64,000 bases of DNA from Paludibacteraceae bacterium (GCA_017447875.1 JAFSMP010000026.1:62001-126000); one strand, 5' to 3'; positions 7,862 to 17,934 are shown, counted from the stretch's first letter. The notes: a model not told the origin generated them from the letters alone. Numbers and translations: made by a program.

Positions 7862-9332
7862 ATTCCACCGTAATGGTCGTCAAATAGTTATAGCCGGTTG
7901 CCTCTTCCCACATGTTCTCATTAGCGAGACGGATGGAGTAACGCGGATCGTTATGCAGCGAAGCATACGGATCGGGCAGGTTCAGATAGACCTTATACTC
8001 ACCCTTCATGTTCGCATCCAGCGTACAAGCGAGGTTGACGATACGTTTCTCGCCTGCCATCCAGAAACGCGGATCAGCCGTCTGCGGATAGACGAATTTC
8101 TTGGTAGCATCCTCCGCCGAGACGAAGATCAACTCTACGTCACGTTTGTTAGCAGGTGCAGCAAAACCGCAGTTATGCAGCGTGATATCCGCCTTGAACT
8201 CCGCACCAGCCTTCGGCTCTTGCGTCATAAAAGCTTTATCCAGCACGAAACGGTAACCCAAACGACGTTTAATGGTCTCATAGTGACCGGACGAAACCCA
8301 CGAACTGAGGATATCCGGGTGATAGGAATTGCAGATATAGGTCCAATGGTATTTCTCCATCTCTTTGATGGCATTCTCACCCACGGAGTAATCGCATTCC
8401 TTGCAGGTTTCACCGCCCATAAGGGTGTACTTGGTATCTGCCTCCCAGAATGCCCGTTCTTCATCGCTATGATAGGTTCCCACATCATTGATATCCGATA
8501 CGAAGCAGTCGTTATGACCAGCCCAACGTGCTTTGATCGTCGACTGATAGGCCTCGGATTCGGTGAGCGGAGCCACCTCCATACCTTTTGAACGAAGGTA
8601 ACGGATCTTGAACTGCGGTTGACGGAAACATATCTGACGGTCTTGCGGAGTTACCTCAAAGAGATGCTCTGCAACCGGCCAACGCGGTTCGTAACCTTCG
8701 TCGGTAGAAGGATTATACGGATAATTGGTGGTGTAGTACCACTCCCCCCATGATCCGATGAAGCCGGCCTGGATACAGAAGATCACGTCAGCATGCTTCA
8801 TCAGATACGGGGATAGTTGGTCCATGTGACGCATAGCCCATTCAGCCGTTGCGTCCCACGGTTTTTTGCGATTGTTATGATGATAAGCGTATGAAAAACG
8901 CAATATCACTTTGGCTCCTGCTTCCCGCACCACATTCATGTTTTGATCCAAGCGGCTCAAGAACTCCGGTGCGATATCGCTCTCCATATAATTGGCGGAA
9001 CCGGTTACGGAGTCGGCCATATAATAGGAGTGCAGATAGAGGGTAATATGCTGGCGCTCACGGCTGCCTTTGATCGCATCCACAGATGCCACCTCATCGA
9101 TATTGGCGGTCGTGTAGTACTTCTGCACGTAGAAACCACGTTCAGGGTTTGCTATTTGTTCCTCTGTCTCGGTGAAGTATATCGTACCTTCAGGATCCAC
9201 CGGTGGAGGCACAATAGTATCCGGAGGAAGCACCTTTGTGGTGTCAGATGGAGTATCTTTAGGTGTCGGGTCATTGCCTTGGCAAGCCAAAAGGGTCAAC
9301 GCAAGGGCAAAAATCAGATATTTGCTTTTCAT
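7860..9332 (-). CDS. DUF4874/DUF4832 lipoprotein
   Basis: A 490-residue protein with a lipoprotein signal ending LTLLACQG (Cys17) and a Pro/Thr/Asp-rich linker to about residue 48. NPERGFYVQKYY near 62 opens a DUF4874-type region with a TIM-barrel flavour (KVILRFSYAYHHN, then GFIGSWGEWYY). DUF4832-type sequence follows from about residue 215, with a C-terminal beta domain (GYNYLTTITVE). These families resemble glycoside hydrolases but their activity is not established to my knowledge. Its place directly after SusC, SusD and a surface lipoprotein suggests a cell-surface role in the same glycan pathway, as a hydrolase or binding protein. Confidence 0.85.
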   Translation of the reverse strand: MKSKYLIFALALTLLACQGNDPTPKDTPSDTTKVLPPDTIVPPPVDPEGTIYFTETEEQIANPERGFYVQKYYTTANIDEVASVDAIKGSRERQHITLYLHSYYMADSVTGSANYMESDIAPEFLSRLDQNMNVVREAGAKVILRFSYAYHHNNRKKPWDATAEWAMRHMDQLSPYLMKHADVIFCIQAGFIGSWGEWYYTTNYPYNPSTDEGYEPRWPVAEHLFEVTPQDRQICFRQPQFKIRYLRSKGMEVAPLTESEAYQSTIKARWAGHNDCFVSDINDVGTYHSDEERAFWEADTKYTLMGGETCKECDYSVGENAIKEMEKYHWTYICNSYHPDILSSWVSSGHYETIKRRLGYRFVLDKAFMTQEPKAGAEFKADITLHNCGFAAPANKRDVELIFVSAEDATKKFVYPQTADPRFWMAGEKRIVNLACTLDANMKGEYKVYLNLPDPYASLHNDPRYSIRLANENMWEEATGYNYLTTITVE

Positions 9333-9350
9333 ACGTATGAATTATTTTTA

Positions 9351-10139
9351 TTACTTATCGAAAGTAACCAACAGTTTCTCGGCACGACCGATCTTCTCAC
9401 CGTCCGGCGTGTTAGCTTGCGGAAGAAGACCCACGCTCTCCCAGTTTTGCTGCATATCAAAACCGATCTCAAAAGCGTCTGCCCATTTGTTCCAAGGGAT
9501 ATATTGTTTGATCAGACGACCCTCGATGATTCCGTCCTCTACGAACTGGCTGGCACCGATATTACTTCCGGAAGGAAGCACTTCCCATTCCCAGCCTTCG
9601 CCGTTGAGTTCACCTGCCCAAGCAGATACGTTCGGGTTGTAGGAGATCTTAGCTCCTGCATCGTCAAAGATCGGACCTTCGAACATCAGGTCTACATTAC
9701 CCATGTGCTCCGGAGCGAACTGATCCCAGTAACCACCGGTCTCATCGCTGTTATCCGCATTCATATAGATATGCACACCGTCATTCGGCGTACGGCTGGT
9801 GATCTCTGCCGGATCAAAAATCAGTACATAGTTGATGTACACATTGTCGGCATAAACCATGATTTTCTTCAGCGCCGTATAGAGCGGATCATTCGGAGCC
9901 TCAGCAATAGCTACCTTAGCCGGATCCAGTTTATCCCAATCAGCAATCGATTTATCCTTGATACTGATCGGACTTACATACTCGCCGCCGCCACCACCGC
10001 CGCCGGTTGTATCCACAGCAGTTGTGTCCGGATTAACATTGGTTCCCGAGTTAGACGGTTCATCCTTCGAATCTTTCTTACATGCAATCATTGCGATTGT
10101 AGCGAAGCACACCAGTGCAACTTTCCAATTGAATTTCAT
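9351..10139 (-). CDS. Surface lipoprotein with DOMON/CBM9-like domain
   Basis: A 262-residue protein. The signal ends IAMIACKKDSKDE with a lipobox Cys20, followed by a flexible linker that contains seven consecutive Gly near 47-53. The rest (DWDKLDP, then KKIMVYADNVYINYVLIFDP and HIYMNADNSDETGGYWDQ) has the strand pattern of DOMON/CBM9-like sugar-binding domains. It is immediately downstream of SusD, the usual position of a SusE/SusF-like surface glycan-binding protein. Binding of the locus glycan outside the cell is inferred from this position. Confidence 0.65.
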   Translation of the reverse strand: MKFNWKVALVCFATIAMIACKKDSKDEPSNSGTNVNPDTTAVDTTGGGGGGGEYVSPISIKDKSIADWDKLDPAKVAIAEAPNDPLYTALKKIMVYADNVYINYVLIFDPAEITSRTPNDGVHIYMNADNSDETGGYWDQFAPEHMGNVDLMFEGPIFDDAGAKISYNPNVSAWAGELNGEGWEWEVLPSGSNIGASQFVEDGIIEGRLIKQYIPWNKWADAFEIGFDMQQNWESVGLLPQANTPDGEKIGRAEKLLVTFDK

Positions 10140-10184
10140 AATGTTTTGATTTTAAATGGTTAATAAATATTTTTGATTTGTGAT

Positions 10185-11876
10185 TTAATATCCCTCATTC
10201 TGCTCGATATGGCTGACAGTCCATTCTGCATTCGGAATCGGATAGATGATATGGTTATCCATATGACTAACCGTATTCCACAGTTGGAAGCCCGGATAAT
10301 GGCGATCCATATCTTTCTGATTACGATAGACATCGAACATACGGTGTCCCTCGAATGCCAACTCCATACGGCGCTCATCCATAACGATATCGCGGGCATC
10401 CGTATAGCCATGCATTTGAGTTGTGGAGAACATTCCTTCATCCGGAATACCGGCACGTTTACGAATCACATTCACCAGTTCCAGAGCCATGGAAGCATTG
10501 TCATTCCGTGCATATGCCTCAGCGGCATTCAGAATCACCTCTGCCCAACGGAGTACAACTGGCGAAGAGAGCGTAGCACTACCGTCCTGATAACCGAACT
10601 TGGTGACGAAGAATTTCGGATGCGAGTTACGAGCGATCATATTGCTCGGCATCACCCGTACGATCAGGTCTTCGCCTTTATAATCCACATGGTACTCGGT
10701 GTATTCTCCGCCTTTGTTCACGAGCGTATAGGTTGTACCGCCGGAAGTGAAGGTGTAGTTACCGCTTCCATCCTTGGTTGCCGAGAAGGTAGATACACTA
10801 CGCATATCCTCGGATCCTGCATTGCCTTTAGGCACATACACGCTCTCTTTATCACTCGGTGTACCGCCTTTGTACTGCGGTTTGATGAATGCCGTATAAC
10901 GCGCATCCGTCGGATAGCGCTCATAGAGGTTAAGCAACGGGAAGGACGGATATATCTCTCCCCATCCGCCGCCTTCGGCATTGTACATCGAACCGATAGA
11001 GGACTGTCCGCGGTCTTCTGTGGCTTCGTGCGCGATGCAGAAGAGGGTCTCGGACGAACTCTTCGCATTCGCAAAATAGGAAGCAAAATTATGATCCAGT
11101 TTAGCATCCAAGGCAGTAGACGTAGCCGAACCACCCATCATCTTATCCACCGTATTGATACAGTCGGTATATTTGCCCATAAAAAGGTACACGCGCGAGA
11201 GAAGACCGAGTGCTGCATCTTTCGTCGGATAACCATGATTACCACTCACACGCGGTTCATTGGTCATCAGCGAAGCGGCTTTCTTCAGATCCTCCACGAT
11301 CTGTTCATACACCTCTCCTACCGAGTTACGCTTCGTCTCATCGGAGATGGAAGACGTACGCAAAGGAATACCTTTGTTGGAGGTGCCATACGAGTACGGC
11401 AGAGCGAATAAGGTCACCAGATTATGATGGATCAAAGCACGCACGAAATAGGCTTCGCCTATGATCTGGCGGTCCTCTGCTTTCGACTCATCCAAACCCT
11501 CGATCACCGTGTTCGCCATATAGATGATCTTATACGCCAGCATCCATAGCGTACCTACGTTCTGCAGGTTATCCGTCATGGTGTACGTAGCAGCCTGGAA
11601 CAAGGGGTCAGTACTCTTACCCGACACACAGGTGTTATCGGCCGGGAACTCCGCCAGCTGGAAATAATGGCGGCAATAGGTGTTACCGCTCGGCCATCCC
11701 AGATACTCCACCTCATCTTTCATCAGTGCGTAACAACCGTCCATCACAGCCGAACTGGCCTCTTTCATAATCACCTCACTACTCTGCTCATCCGACGGAT
11801 AATAATCCAAATCGCAACTCGCCAAACCGAGCACTAATCCGAGTGCCACGGTTACATATAATAGTTTCGTTTTCAT
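10185..11876 (-). CDS. SusD/RagB outer-membrane lipoprotein
   Basis: A 563-residue protein. The signal ends LGLASCDLDYYP with lipobox Cys21. SusD features are clear: AEDRQIIGEAYFVRALIHHNLV near 138-158, NSVGEVYEQIVEDLKKA, VVLRWAEVILNAAEAYAR, and the ending YPIPNAEWTVSHIEQNEGY. It caps the SusC channel and presents oligosaccharide for import. It follows SusC by 44 bases and precedes the DOMON lipoprotein by 45, a standard locus order. The glycan it binds cannot be read from sequence. Confidence 0.95.
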   Translation of the reverse strand: MKTKLLYVTVALGLVLGLASCDLDYYPSDEQSSEVIMKEASSAVMDGCYALMKDEVEYLGWPSGNTYCRHYFQLAEFPADNTCVSGKSTDPLFQAATYTMTDNLQNVGTLWMLAYKIIYMANTVIEGLDESKAEDRQIIGEAYFVRALIHHNLVTLFALPYSYGTSNKGIPLRTSSISDETKRNSVGEVYEQIVEDLKKAASLMTNEPRVSGNHGYPTKDAALGLLSRVYLFMGKYTDCINTVDKMMGGSATSTALDAKLDHNFASYFANAKSSSETLFCIAHEATEDRGQSSIGSMYNAEGGGWGEIYPSFPLLNLYERYPTDARYTAFIKPQYKGGTPSDKESVYVPKGNAGSEDMRSVSTFSATKDGSGNYTFTSGGTTYTLVNKGGEYTEYHVDYKGEDLIVRVMPSNMIARNSHPKFFVTKFGYQDGSATLSSPVVLRWAEVILNAAEAYARNDNASMALELVNVIRKRAGIPDEGMFSTTQMHGYTDARDIVMDERRMELAFEGHRMFDVYRNQKDMDRHYPGFQLWNTVSHMDNHIIYPIPNAEWTVSHIEQNEGY

Positions 11877-11880
11877 AATT

Positions 11881-11913
11881 CAAATTTTAAATCTTAAATT
11901 TTAAATTATCAAA
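11881..11913. repeat. A/T-only phrase repeat between susC and susD
   Basis: Alternating aaattttaa, atcttaaat and tttaaatta blocks fill the SusC-SusD gap. They resemble the phrase embedded in the methyltransferase gene at 1227-1260. Confidence 0.7.
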
Positions 11914-11920
11914 TCGTTCG

Positions 11921-14900
11921 TTAGAACGAGATCTCCACTCCACCCTGGAACGTACGTCCGACAGGATAATTGGAGTTATACAAACCTGCGAGCGTGTTCT
12001 CACCGGACACCAGGTTGATTTCCGGGTCCATACCGGAGAACTTCGTAGCAGTTGCGAGGTTATCTGCCGTGAAATAGATACGGCATTTGGTCATCTTCGC
12101 CTTACTGATGAGTTTGGTCGGGAAGTCATATCCCACCGTGATATTTCTCAGACGGAAGAAAGAGCCATCCTCCAGATAACGGGAAGACACATCATTGGAG
12201 TGGGAGTTATTCGGCAGTTCTGCTCTTGGGTGCGTTGCTTTGTCACCCGGTTTCTCCCATCGTGTCCATCCTTGCGCAGAGAGCGACATCTGGTTGATAT
12301 CGATATACGCACCGTCCGCATCGGTCATCTCACGCGTAGCGTTGTAGATCTTATTGCCATAGACGAAGTTGGTATTGATATGGATGAAGATGCCGTTCCA
12401 ACTGAGTTGGGTATTCAAACCTCCGGAGAAGAGCGGACTCGCGGTACCTACGACGCGTGCATGGGTAGCATTGTAGTCATTGGTGGTCGTCTTGTTACCT
12501 GCGGCATCCAGGATATAATTACCGTCCTCATCCACCATGTACCATAACGGGTCACCGTTATTGGGATCCACACCAGCCCACTCTTTCATGTACCAGGAGT
12601 AGATGTCCTGACCTTCCTTGACTTGCTGGCTATAGGTGACAGCTGTTTGCAGGAACGGCAGATGATCCGGAGTCTTGGTCACGCGGTTCTGGTTGAATCC
12701 GATATTGAATCCGATATCCCAGCGCCATTTATTCATATCGATCACGTTCGCATCGATACGGAACTCTATACCGCGGTTCCGAACCGATCCTGCGTTCTTC
12801 GTTACCTTGAAGAATCCCGTCGAAGGAGCAACCGGTACATCCAGCAGCAAGTCCTTGTTATCCGTCTGATAGAGGTCGATAGACATGTCGATTCGCTTGA
12901 TGAACGTCAGGTCGATACCGATAGAAGCCATATAGGCGGTCTCCCAACGCAAGTCCGGACTCGCCAGACGACTGGAAGTAGCCGACACATTATTCTGATA
13001 TAGACTCGACAGGTTATAGGTTGCCAAGTACTGATACGGCGGGATATTGTTATTACCCGTTACACCGTACGAAGCACGCAGTTTGAAGAAGCTGACTACT
13101 TTCTGATTCTGCATAAACTGCTCGTTGCTGATGAGCCAACTGGCTGCTGCAGAGGGGAAATGACCTACGCGATGCTTGGGCGAAAAGATCGAACTGGCCT
13201 CAGCACGATAGGTTCCGGTGATGAAATACCGTTTGCCGTAGTCATAGCTGGCTTGTACGAAAGTTGACCAGGAGGCACCTGGGATATGATAACCGCCTAC
13301 CGAATACGGAGCCGAAGCGTTCAACGCATCGATACCGCTGGGCAGACCCGTTCCGGCTGCAGAGGTGTATTCCGATTTCCATACGCCGTACTCAAAACCG
13401 GCCATAGCATTGAAGCTGTGTGCGCCCCATTGGTTTCCGCCCTTGAGGATATTGGTCGTACCGAAATCCTTACTCAAACCCGTACTCTCACCCTTATATC
13501 CTTTCTTATAGGTATCGTGATACGTGCGACGGTCTGTATATTCTTTCGACTTCGAATAACCCGTACTGAAGGTGTTCGTGGTCGTGAAATGCAACCATTC
13601 GGTGAAATGGAGGTTCAGTTGCAGTACGCCTGCGAAATCGAAGTTATTCGACTTGGCGTAGTTATACTCCGCCGACTGCAACGAGTTCCACTGCATATGG
13701 CTGTACCACGGTTCTCCGTTATCCGGACGAACCGGATGTTCCGGATCGATATAGATATATTCCTTGGTCGGCTTGCCGTTCTCGTCCATCACGTACGGGC
13801 AATCCCACGGCATCTTATAGAACGCGTCATCCAGCATCATCCAGGATGGTGCATAATCGACGGACGACTTGGTGAAGTCCACCTTCACATTCATATCGAG
13901 CCATTTGGCGATGTCGGCTTTGATAGACGCATGTCCGCTCACTTTCTGCATACCGGTACCCTTCAGTGTTCCTTCCTCTCCGTAGTAATCAAGCGATGCG
14001 TAATAACCCACATGCTCCGAACCGCCTTTGACGGCTACGTTGTAGTTCTGGATGATACCGGTATGGAAGAACTCTTTTTTCCAATCCCAGTCCTGATCCA
14101 ACAGCGTTTTCGGACGTTCGTCACTGAACAATGCCGGATCATACAAGGTCTTCTGATAGTTATACAGTTCCTCCGAGTTCATCATCTTAAATCGACCGAA
14201 CAGAGCCTGTTTGCCACCGACCGTACCTTTGAGGTCCACACTGACCTTATTACCTTTCTTACCGGACTTGGTGGTTACGACGATGACACCACCTGCCGCA
14301 GATGCTCCGTAGATACCGGTCGAACCCGCATCTTTCAATACGGAGATAGACTCTACGTCATTGGGGTTGAAGGTTCCACCCATCACGCCGTCGACTACAT
14401 ACACCGGCGCAGCCGAAGCGGTGATAGATCCCGTACCGCGGATACGGATCTGCGCCGCATCACCCGGTTGACCGCCTGCATTGGTGACTTGCACACCTGC
14501 CACCTTACCTTGCAGCATGTTTCCTACATCCGGCGTCGTGACATCCGTCAGTTTCTCGGCATCCACCGTCACAACGGCAGAACTCAGTTCGGCTTTCTTC
14601 ACGGCCGAATAACCGAGCGACACCACTTCCTGCAACTGCTGGGCATCGGTCTCCATAATAATCTGCATGTTCTCCACCGCGCGGATCTCGATGGTCTTGT
14701 ACCCCATGTACGACAACTGCAAGGTTGCCTTGTCGGGTACCGTCATCTCAAAATTACCGTCAAAATCGGTAATCGTTCCCATCGTCGTTCCTTTCACGAG
14801 GATACTGACACCGATCATCGGTTCCGAATTGTCGGCATCATAAACTGTACCTTTCACGCTGATGTCGGCATAGATCGCCATGCTCATCACCAGACTCAAA

Positions 14901-14923
14901 AAGATAGTTTGAATTCTTCTCAT
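11921..14923 (-). CDS. SusC/RagA TonB-dependent outer-membrane transporter
   Basis: A 1000-residue protein. After the signal peptide, residues 22-92 form the carboxypeptidase-D-like regulatory domain (VKGTVYDADNSEPMIGVSIL). The plug follows with VSLGYSAVKKAELSSAV at the usual VVVGYG position, IRIRGTGSITA and PVYVVDGV. The beta-barrel fills the rest and ends in YNSNYPVGRTFQGGVEISF with the terminal aromatic expected of an outer-membrane barrel. It imports an oligosaccharide using TonB energy. The VSLGYS variant of the plug motif is unusual. GH36 lies three bases upstream and SusD 44 downstream. Confidence 0.97.
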   Translation of the reverse strand: MRRIQTIFLSLVMSMAIYADISVKGTVYDADNSEPMIGVSILVKGTTMGTITDFDGNFEMTVPDKATLQLSYMGYKTIEIRAVENMQIIMETDAQQLQEVVSLGYSAVKKAELSSAVVTVDAEKLTDVTTPDVGNMLQGKVAGVQVTNAGGQPGDAAQIRIRGTGSITASAAPVYVVDGVMGGTFNPNDVESISVLKDAGSTGIYGASAAGGVIVVTTKSGKKGNKVSVDLKGTVGGKQALFGRFKMMNSEELYNYQKTLYDPALFSDERPKTLLDQDWDWKKEFFHTGIIQNYNVAVKGGSEHVGYYASLDYYGEEGTLKGTGMQKVSGHASIKADIAKWLDMNVKVDFTKSSVDYAPSWMMLDDAFYKMPWDCPYVMDENGKPTKEYIYIDPEHPVRPDNGEPWYSHMQWNSLQSAEYNYAKSNNFDFAGVLQLNLHFTEWLHFTTTNTFSTGYSKSKEYTDRRTYHDTYKKGYKGESTGLSKDFGTTNILKGGNQWGAHSFNAMAGFEYGVWKSEYTSAAGTGLPSGIDALNASAPYSVGGYHIPGASWSTFVQASYDYGKRYFITGTYRAEASSIFSPKHRVGHFPSAAASWLISNEQFMQNQKVVSFFKLRASYGVTGNNNIPPYQYLATYNLSSLYQNNVSATSSRLASPDLRWETAYMASIGIDLTFIKRIDMSIDLYQTDNKDLLLDVPVAPSTGFFKVTKNAGSVRNRGIEFRIDANVIDMNKWRWDIGFNIGFNQNRVTKTPDHLPFLQTAVTYSQQVKEGQDIYSWYMKEWAGVDPNNGDPLWYMVDEDGNYILDAAGNKTTTNDYNATHARVVGTASPLFSGGLNTQLSWNGIFIHINTNFVYGNKIYNATREMTDADGAYIDINQMSLSAQGWTRWEKPGDKATHPRAELPNNSHSNDVSSRYLEDGSFFRLRNITVGYDFPTKLISKAKMTKCRIYFTADNLATATKFSGMDPEINLVSGENTLAGLYNSNYPVGRTFQGGVEISF

Positions 14924-14926
14924 GGT

Positions 14927-16810
14927 TTATTGATTTTTGGTTAGTTTGATCAAGTAATTACGGGTGAACTTTGCTTCAATACGCGGTTCGCTACCCTTCA
15001 CGATGAACGTCCGCGGTTCGTCTGCCGTGTACTCCTCTGCCGTATATTCGGCCTCGGGATCCAAACCGCGCAACTCCAACGTCCCTTCATAGTCCGCATC
15101 GTCCGTATAGAAGGCATAATAGAGCGCATCGTTCTGACGAATGACGTGTGCCTCAGGATAATCAAAGCCCCAGGTATAGAGGTTCAGGTACACACCGCGC
15201 GACAGGTTGTTCTCCTTATATATCTTCATCCATTTGCGAATCAAGGCCTCGCGTTCCGGCGTCAGCACGAACGGTCCGTCTTTCACATCCGGGTTGTCTT
15301 TAGGCCAGGTGAATTTCGTACCGATCACCGACCCCGTACCGATCTGGCTGGCAAAGTCATCGCCGTGATCCGTCAACTCCACATGGTCTCCGTAGTACGC
15401 CAGCACCGGTGACATCGCCGCATAGGCCTTACGTTTCATACGCACCTGACGGGACGACTCCGGATCGGAAGCCACCGCCTGGTTGATATGCGGAATCAGG
15501 AAATAGTTCACCGCGCAACCGCAAGGACAAACCTGCACTACCGCATCGGGCTTGTACTGCCGTGCCTGCGCATAGACCTTACCGAAATAAGTCGGCATCT
15601 GCTCCGGTGCCTCATACGGACTTGCCACATCCGCCGTCTCTCCATAGTCCGGCAGACAGCAATTGAGGTGCTGACCGTCGATCTTCAGGCCGTCGAAATT
15701 CCATCGCTCGAGGAACATCTTCAGCAGATCACTCGTATAGGCATCGGTGGCTTTGCTCACCGGCGATAAGTACCAACTGTCCCACCAGGTGATGAACTCC
15801 GGTGCCTCTTCTTCGGTACGGAGCAGCATCTCCGGGTGTTCTTTCAAGATCTTCGTACCCGGATCGGCGGCTAACGGTGCCCACCATAGTTTGGCTTTCA
15901 TACCGCGTTTATGGATCTCATCGGTCATGCGACGCATATCCTTGTCGCCTCCCGGGAAGCGGCTGTTGGTGTTCCAGTCGCCTTCGGCAATCTGGTAACC
16001 GTCATCTACGTCCACCCAACGGAATCCGAGTTCCGCCACCTTATCCAGCGTACCAACCACCTCATTGATCGTAAACGTCCGCTCGTAACCCCATGCGCAC
16101 CATACGGGTTCGAACGCTTCGGGTTCAGCCGGTTGCATCTGTACGCCCAGATGAGCCTGCATATAATCCGAGAAGATACGGAGCGTATTGAAATAGTCAC
16201 CTTGATGCGCAAAACGGAAGGCCTTGAAGCAATAGAGCGTATCGCCGGTCTGCAGCGTCTTCGGTTTGGGTAAGTCATAATGCAGCGCCATCGTGACCTT
16301 CTTGTCATAGCGTTTCCACTCTACCGGCATGGAGATCATGCGTAATACCGGTTCCATCAGACCGATCGCTACACCGCCGTCCCGTTGCCACATGTCCACC
16401 ACCGGGATGCCGCCTCCGTAGTCGGTGTTGTTCATACCGAGGTAGTTACGCTGGAAGAACCCTTCCGTTACCGGCAGCACCCAATCCTTACGAAGGACGG
16501 TACTACTCGGTTGCAGCGACCATACGACCGTATCTTGGGGCATCACCTGCGTGCGGCACAGCTCGTACGCTTTGACCGTCACCGGAGCACCTTCGTTCAC
16601 GAAGAAGGTCTCGATCACTTCCAGACCGTCTACTCCTTCCACCGGAGTGATGGTCTGATGCTTGGTCACGCGCATGCCGTTCTCGCTGAACGGGAACGAC
16701 TGCATGTCCGCTTCCGCACAGATCAACCGCTCCGTGTCCATCTTCGGTGCGCAGGCATTGAGACAAAAGACCGCTGCGCTCAAAGATAAAAGATAAAAGA
16801 CCTTTTTCAT
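14927..16810 (-). CDS. GH36-type alpha-galactosidase (lipoprotein)
   Basis: A 627-residue protein with an N-terminal beta domain to about 255 and a TIM barrel beyond (WCAWGYERTFTINEVV, WVDVDDGYQIAEGDW). The nucleophile is probably the Asp of LKIDGQHLN near 395 and the acid/base the Asp of ASDPESSRQ near 460. The cysteine-rich CPCGC lies where many GH36 enzymes carry a C-SGGGR-like motif. It would release terminal alpha-galactose or alpha-GalNAc. The signal ends LNACAP (lipobox Cys20). Residues 3-16 of the signal are translated from a mini-hairpin repeat that occurs between genes elsewhere. It lies between the amidohydrolase gene and SusC, with three bases to SusC. Confidence 0.78.
   Translation of the reverse strand: MKKVFYLLSLSAAVFCLNACAPKMDTERLICAEADMQSFPFSENGMRVTKHQTITPVEGVDGLEVIETFFVNEGAPVTVKAYELCRTQVMPQDTVVWSLQPSSTVLRKDWVLPVTEGFFQRNYLGMNNTDYGGGIPVVDMWQRDGGVAIGLMEPVLRMISMPVEWKRYDKKVTMALHYDLPKPKTLQTGDTLYCFKAFRFAHQGDYFNTLRIFSDYMQAHLGVQMQPAEPEAFEPVWCAWGYERTFTINEVVGTLDKVAELGFRWVDVDDGYQIAEGDWNTNSRFPGGDKDMRRMTDEIHKRGMKAKLWWAPLAADPGTKILKEHPEMLLRTEEEAPEFITWWDSWYLSPVSKATDAYTSDLLKMFLERWNFDGLKIDGQHLNCCLPDYGETADVASPYEAPEQMPTYFGKVYAQARQYKPDAVVQVCPCGCAVNYFLIPHINQAVASDPESSRQVRMKRKAYAAMSPVLAYYGDHVELTDHGDDFASQIGTGSVIGTKFTWPKDNPDVKDGPFVLTPEREALIRKWMKIYKENNLSRGVYLNLYTWGFDYPEAHVIRQNDALYYAFYTDDADYEGTLELRGLDPEAEYTAEEYTADEPRTFIVKGSEPRIEAKFTRNYLIKLTKNQ
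16761..16803 (-). repeat. GNA mini-hairpin element coding for a signal peptide
   Basis: On the minus strand CTTTGA-GC-GCA-GC-GGTCT, preceded by two TTTTATC units. It lies inside the GH36 gene and encodes the hydrophobic core YLLSLSAAVF. Confidence 0.8.
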
Positions 16811-16811
16811 T

Positions 16812-16836
16812 GCTTTCGACTTTTTTCTTTCGACTA
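16812..16836. repeat. Period-7 GTCRAAA array
   Basis: Two GTCGAAA-type units (complement strand) fill the gap between the amidohydrolase stop and the GH36 start. Confidence 0.8.
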
Positions 16837-17934
16837 TTAACGGTATTCTGTAAGAATACGTTCTGCATTATCGTGGTAGATCTTCTTCAGCACCTCGTCC
16901 GGCAGGTTAAAGCCGCTCAGCGACCAGTGGTACTCACTCTCCGGCATATAGAAATGCTCGTCATTAGTCTCCAGCACACGGAAGATCATCTGATACATCT
17001 CGGCGTCCATTCCGTTATCCGTACCAAACAGCACGCGATCCTGATACTTGATCAGGAACTCTCTCGTAGCCCGAGGTGTGTGCGCACTCTCCGCTACGCG
17101 TGCCGAGATATCGATATAGAGGTTCGGATACTTATCCAGCAGCGCACCCAGACGCGGCAGGTCGTGGTTCATATTCAGGTAATGGCACGCGATGAAGATC
17201 GTCTGCGGGTTCTCGCGAACGGCGTTCTCGAAGGTCGTCATCAGCTTGTCATAACCGTAGCAGTTGGTCGTATCGACGTGCCAGTTAACGGCATTCACCA
17301 ATCCGTCATTCGTCTCATCCATAGGCAGATACATCCAGTACGGTTCGGCGATATGAATACTGATTGGCATCTTCAGTTCGGCGCATTTCTCGATCAGCGG
17401 CTTGATACGCGGGTCGTCGATATGAATATCCTTGCCATCCGTCGGACGAGCGTAGGTATCACCTTCTCCTTTGTCTCCTAACTCACCTACTCCGACGGCA
17501 CCCAGTTCGTTATGATACCGCGCCAATAAGTCACACGCTTTCGCAATTCCTTCCGGAGACATATCCGTATAATCGAAGCAGCACCAGAAGCGGAAATGGT
17601 CCCTGTACGGCGCGTACAACTCTACCACCTCCTCAAACGGACGACCGATCCACGAGCAATGCATGATAGCCGTGTTCAGCACACCTACCTCATCCATCGT
17701 CTGGCACCACGCAGCGATCTGCTCCGCGTTCTCTACATAGTCATGCGAGTGCATATCGATGATATCGAATTTCGCACGCTCTACATGGGTGACAGGAATA
17801 TTATTCACTACCTTCGGCGCAAAGTCCTTCAACAAGATCGTCTTAGCCGGCGACTCCTCCGTCGTCTGCGCAGCACAGGAAACCAGTAGCCATGCTACCG
17901 AAACAAAGAAAATGTGAAACGTACAATTTTTCAT
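16837..17934 (-). CDS. Amidohydrolase-family lipoprotein (TIM-barrel metal hydrolase)
   Basis: A 365-residue protein with a signal ending WLLVSCAAQ (lipobox Cys20). Metal-ligand motifs of the Amidohydro_2 type are in order: DMHSHD near 60, GVGELGD near 150, ISIHIAEP near 195, IACHYLNMNHD near 250 and LFGTDNG near 302. It would hydrolyse or decarboxylate a small ring-bearing or amide substrate at the periplasmic or outer-membrane face. It is the first gene of the polysaccharide locus and faces the DeoR gene across a 277-base intergenic region that holds the regulator's candidate operators. The substrate is unknown. Confidence 0.85.
   Translation of the reverse strand: MKNCTFHIFFVSVAWLLVSCAAQTTEESPAKTILLKDFAPKVVNNIPVTHVERAKFDIIDMHSHDYVENAEQIAAWCQTMDEVGVLNTAIMHCSWIGRPFEEVVELYAPYRDHFRFWCCFDYTDMSPEGIAKACDLLARYHNELGAVGVGELGDKGEGDTYARPTDGKDIHIDDPRIKPLIEKCAELKMPISIHIAEPYWMYLPMDETNDGLVNAVNWHVDTTNCYGYDKLMTTFENAVRENPQTIFIACHYLNMNHDLPRLGALLDKYPNLYIDISARVAESAHTPRATREFLIKYQDRVLFGTDNGMDAEMYQMIFRVLETNDEHFYMPESEYHWSLSGFNLPDEVLKKIYHDNAERILTEYR

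Noticed and set aside
9990-10012. GGC/GGT run in the DOMON lipoprotein gene as a phase-variable tract
   Set aside because: The run encodes a glycine linker with mixed GGC/GGT codons and keeps the frame; it is not a mononucleotide tract that would slip by one base.
13286-14944. Long open frame on the plus strand opposite the first susC (over 500 codons)
   Set aside because: It is antisense to a clear SusC gene, has Arg/His-rich translation without domains, and similar shadows lie opposite most well-expressed genes here (for example 24261-25817 and 52097-53563). Codon bias of the real strand explains it.
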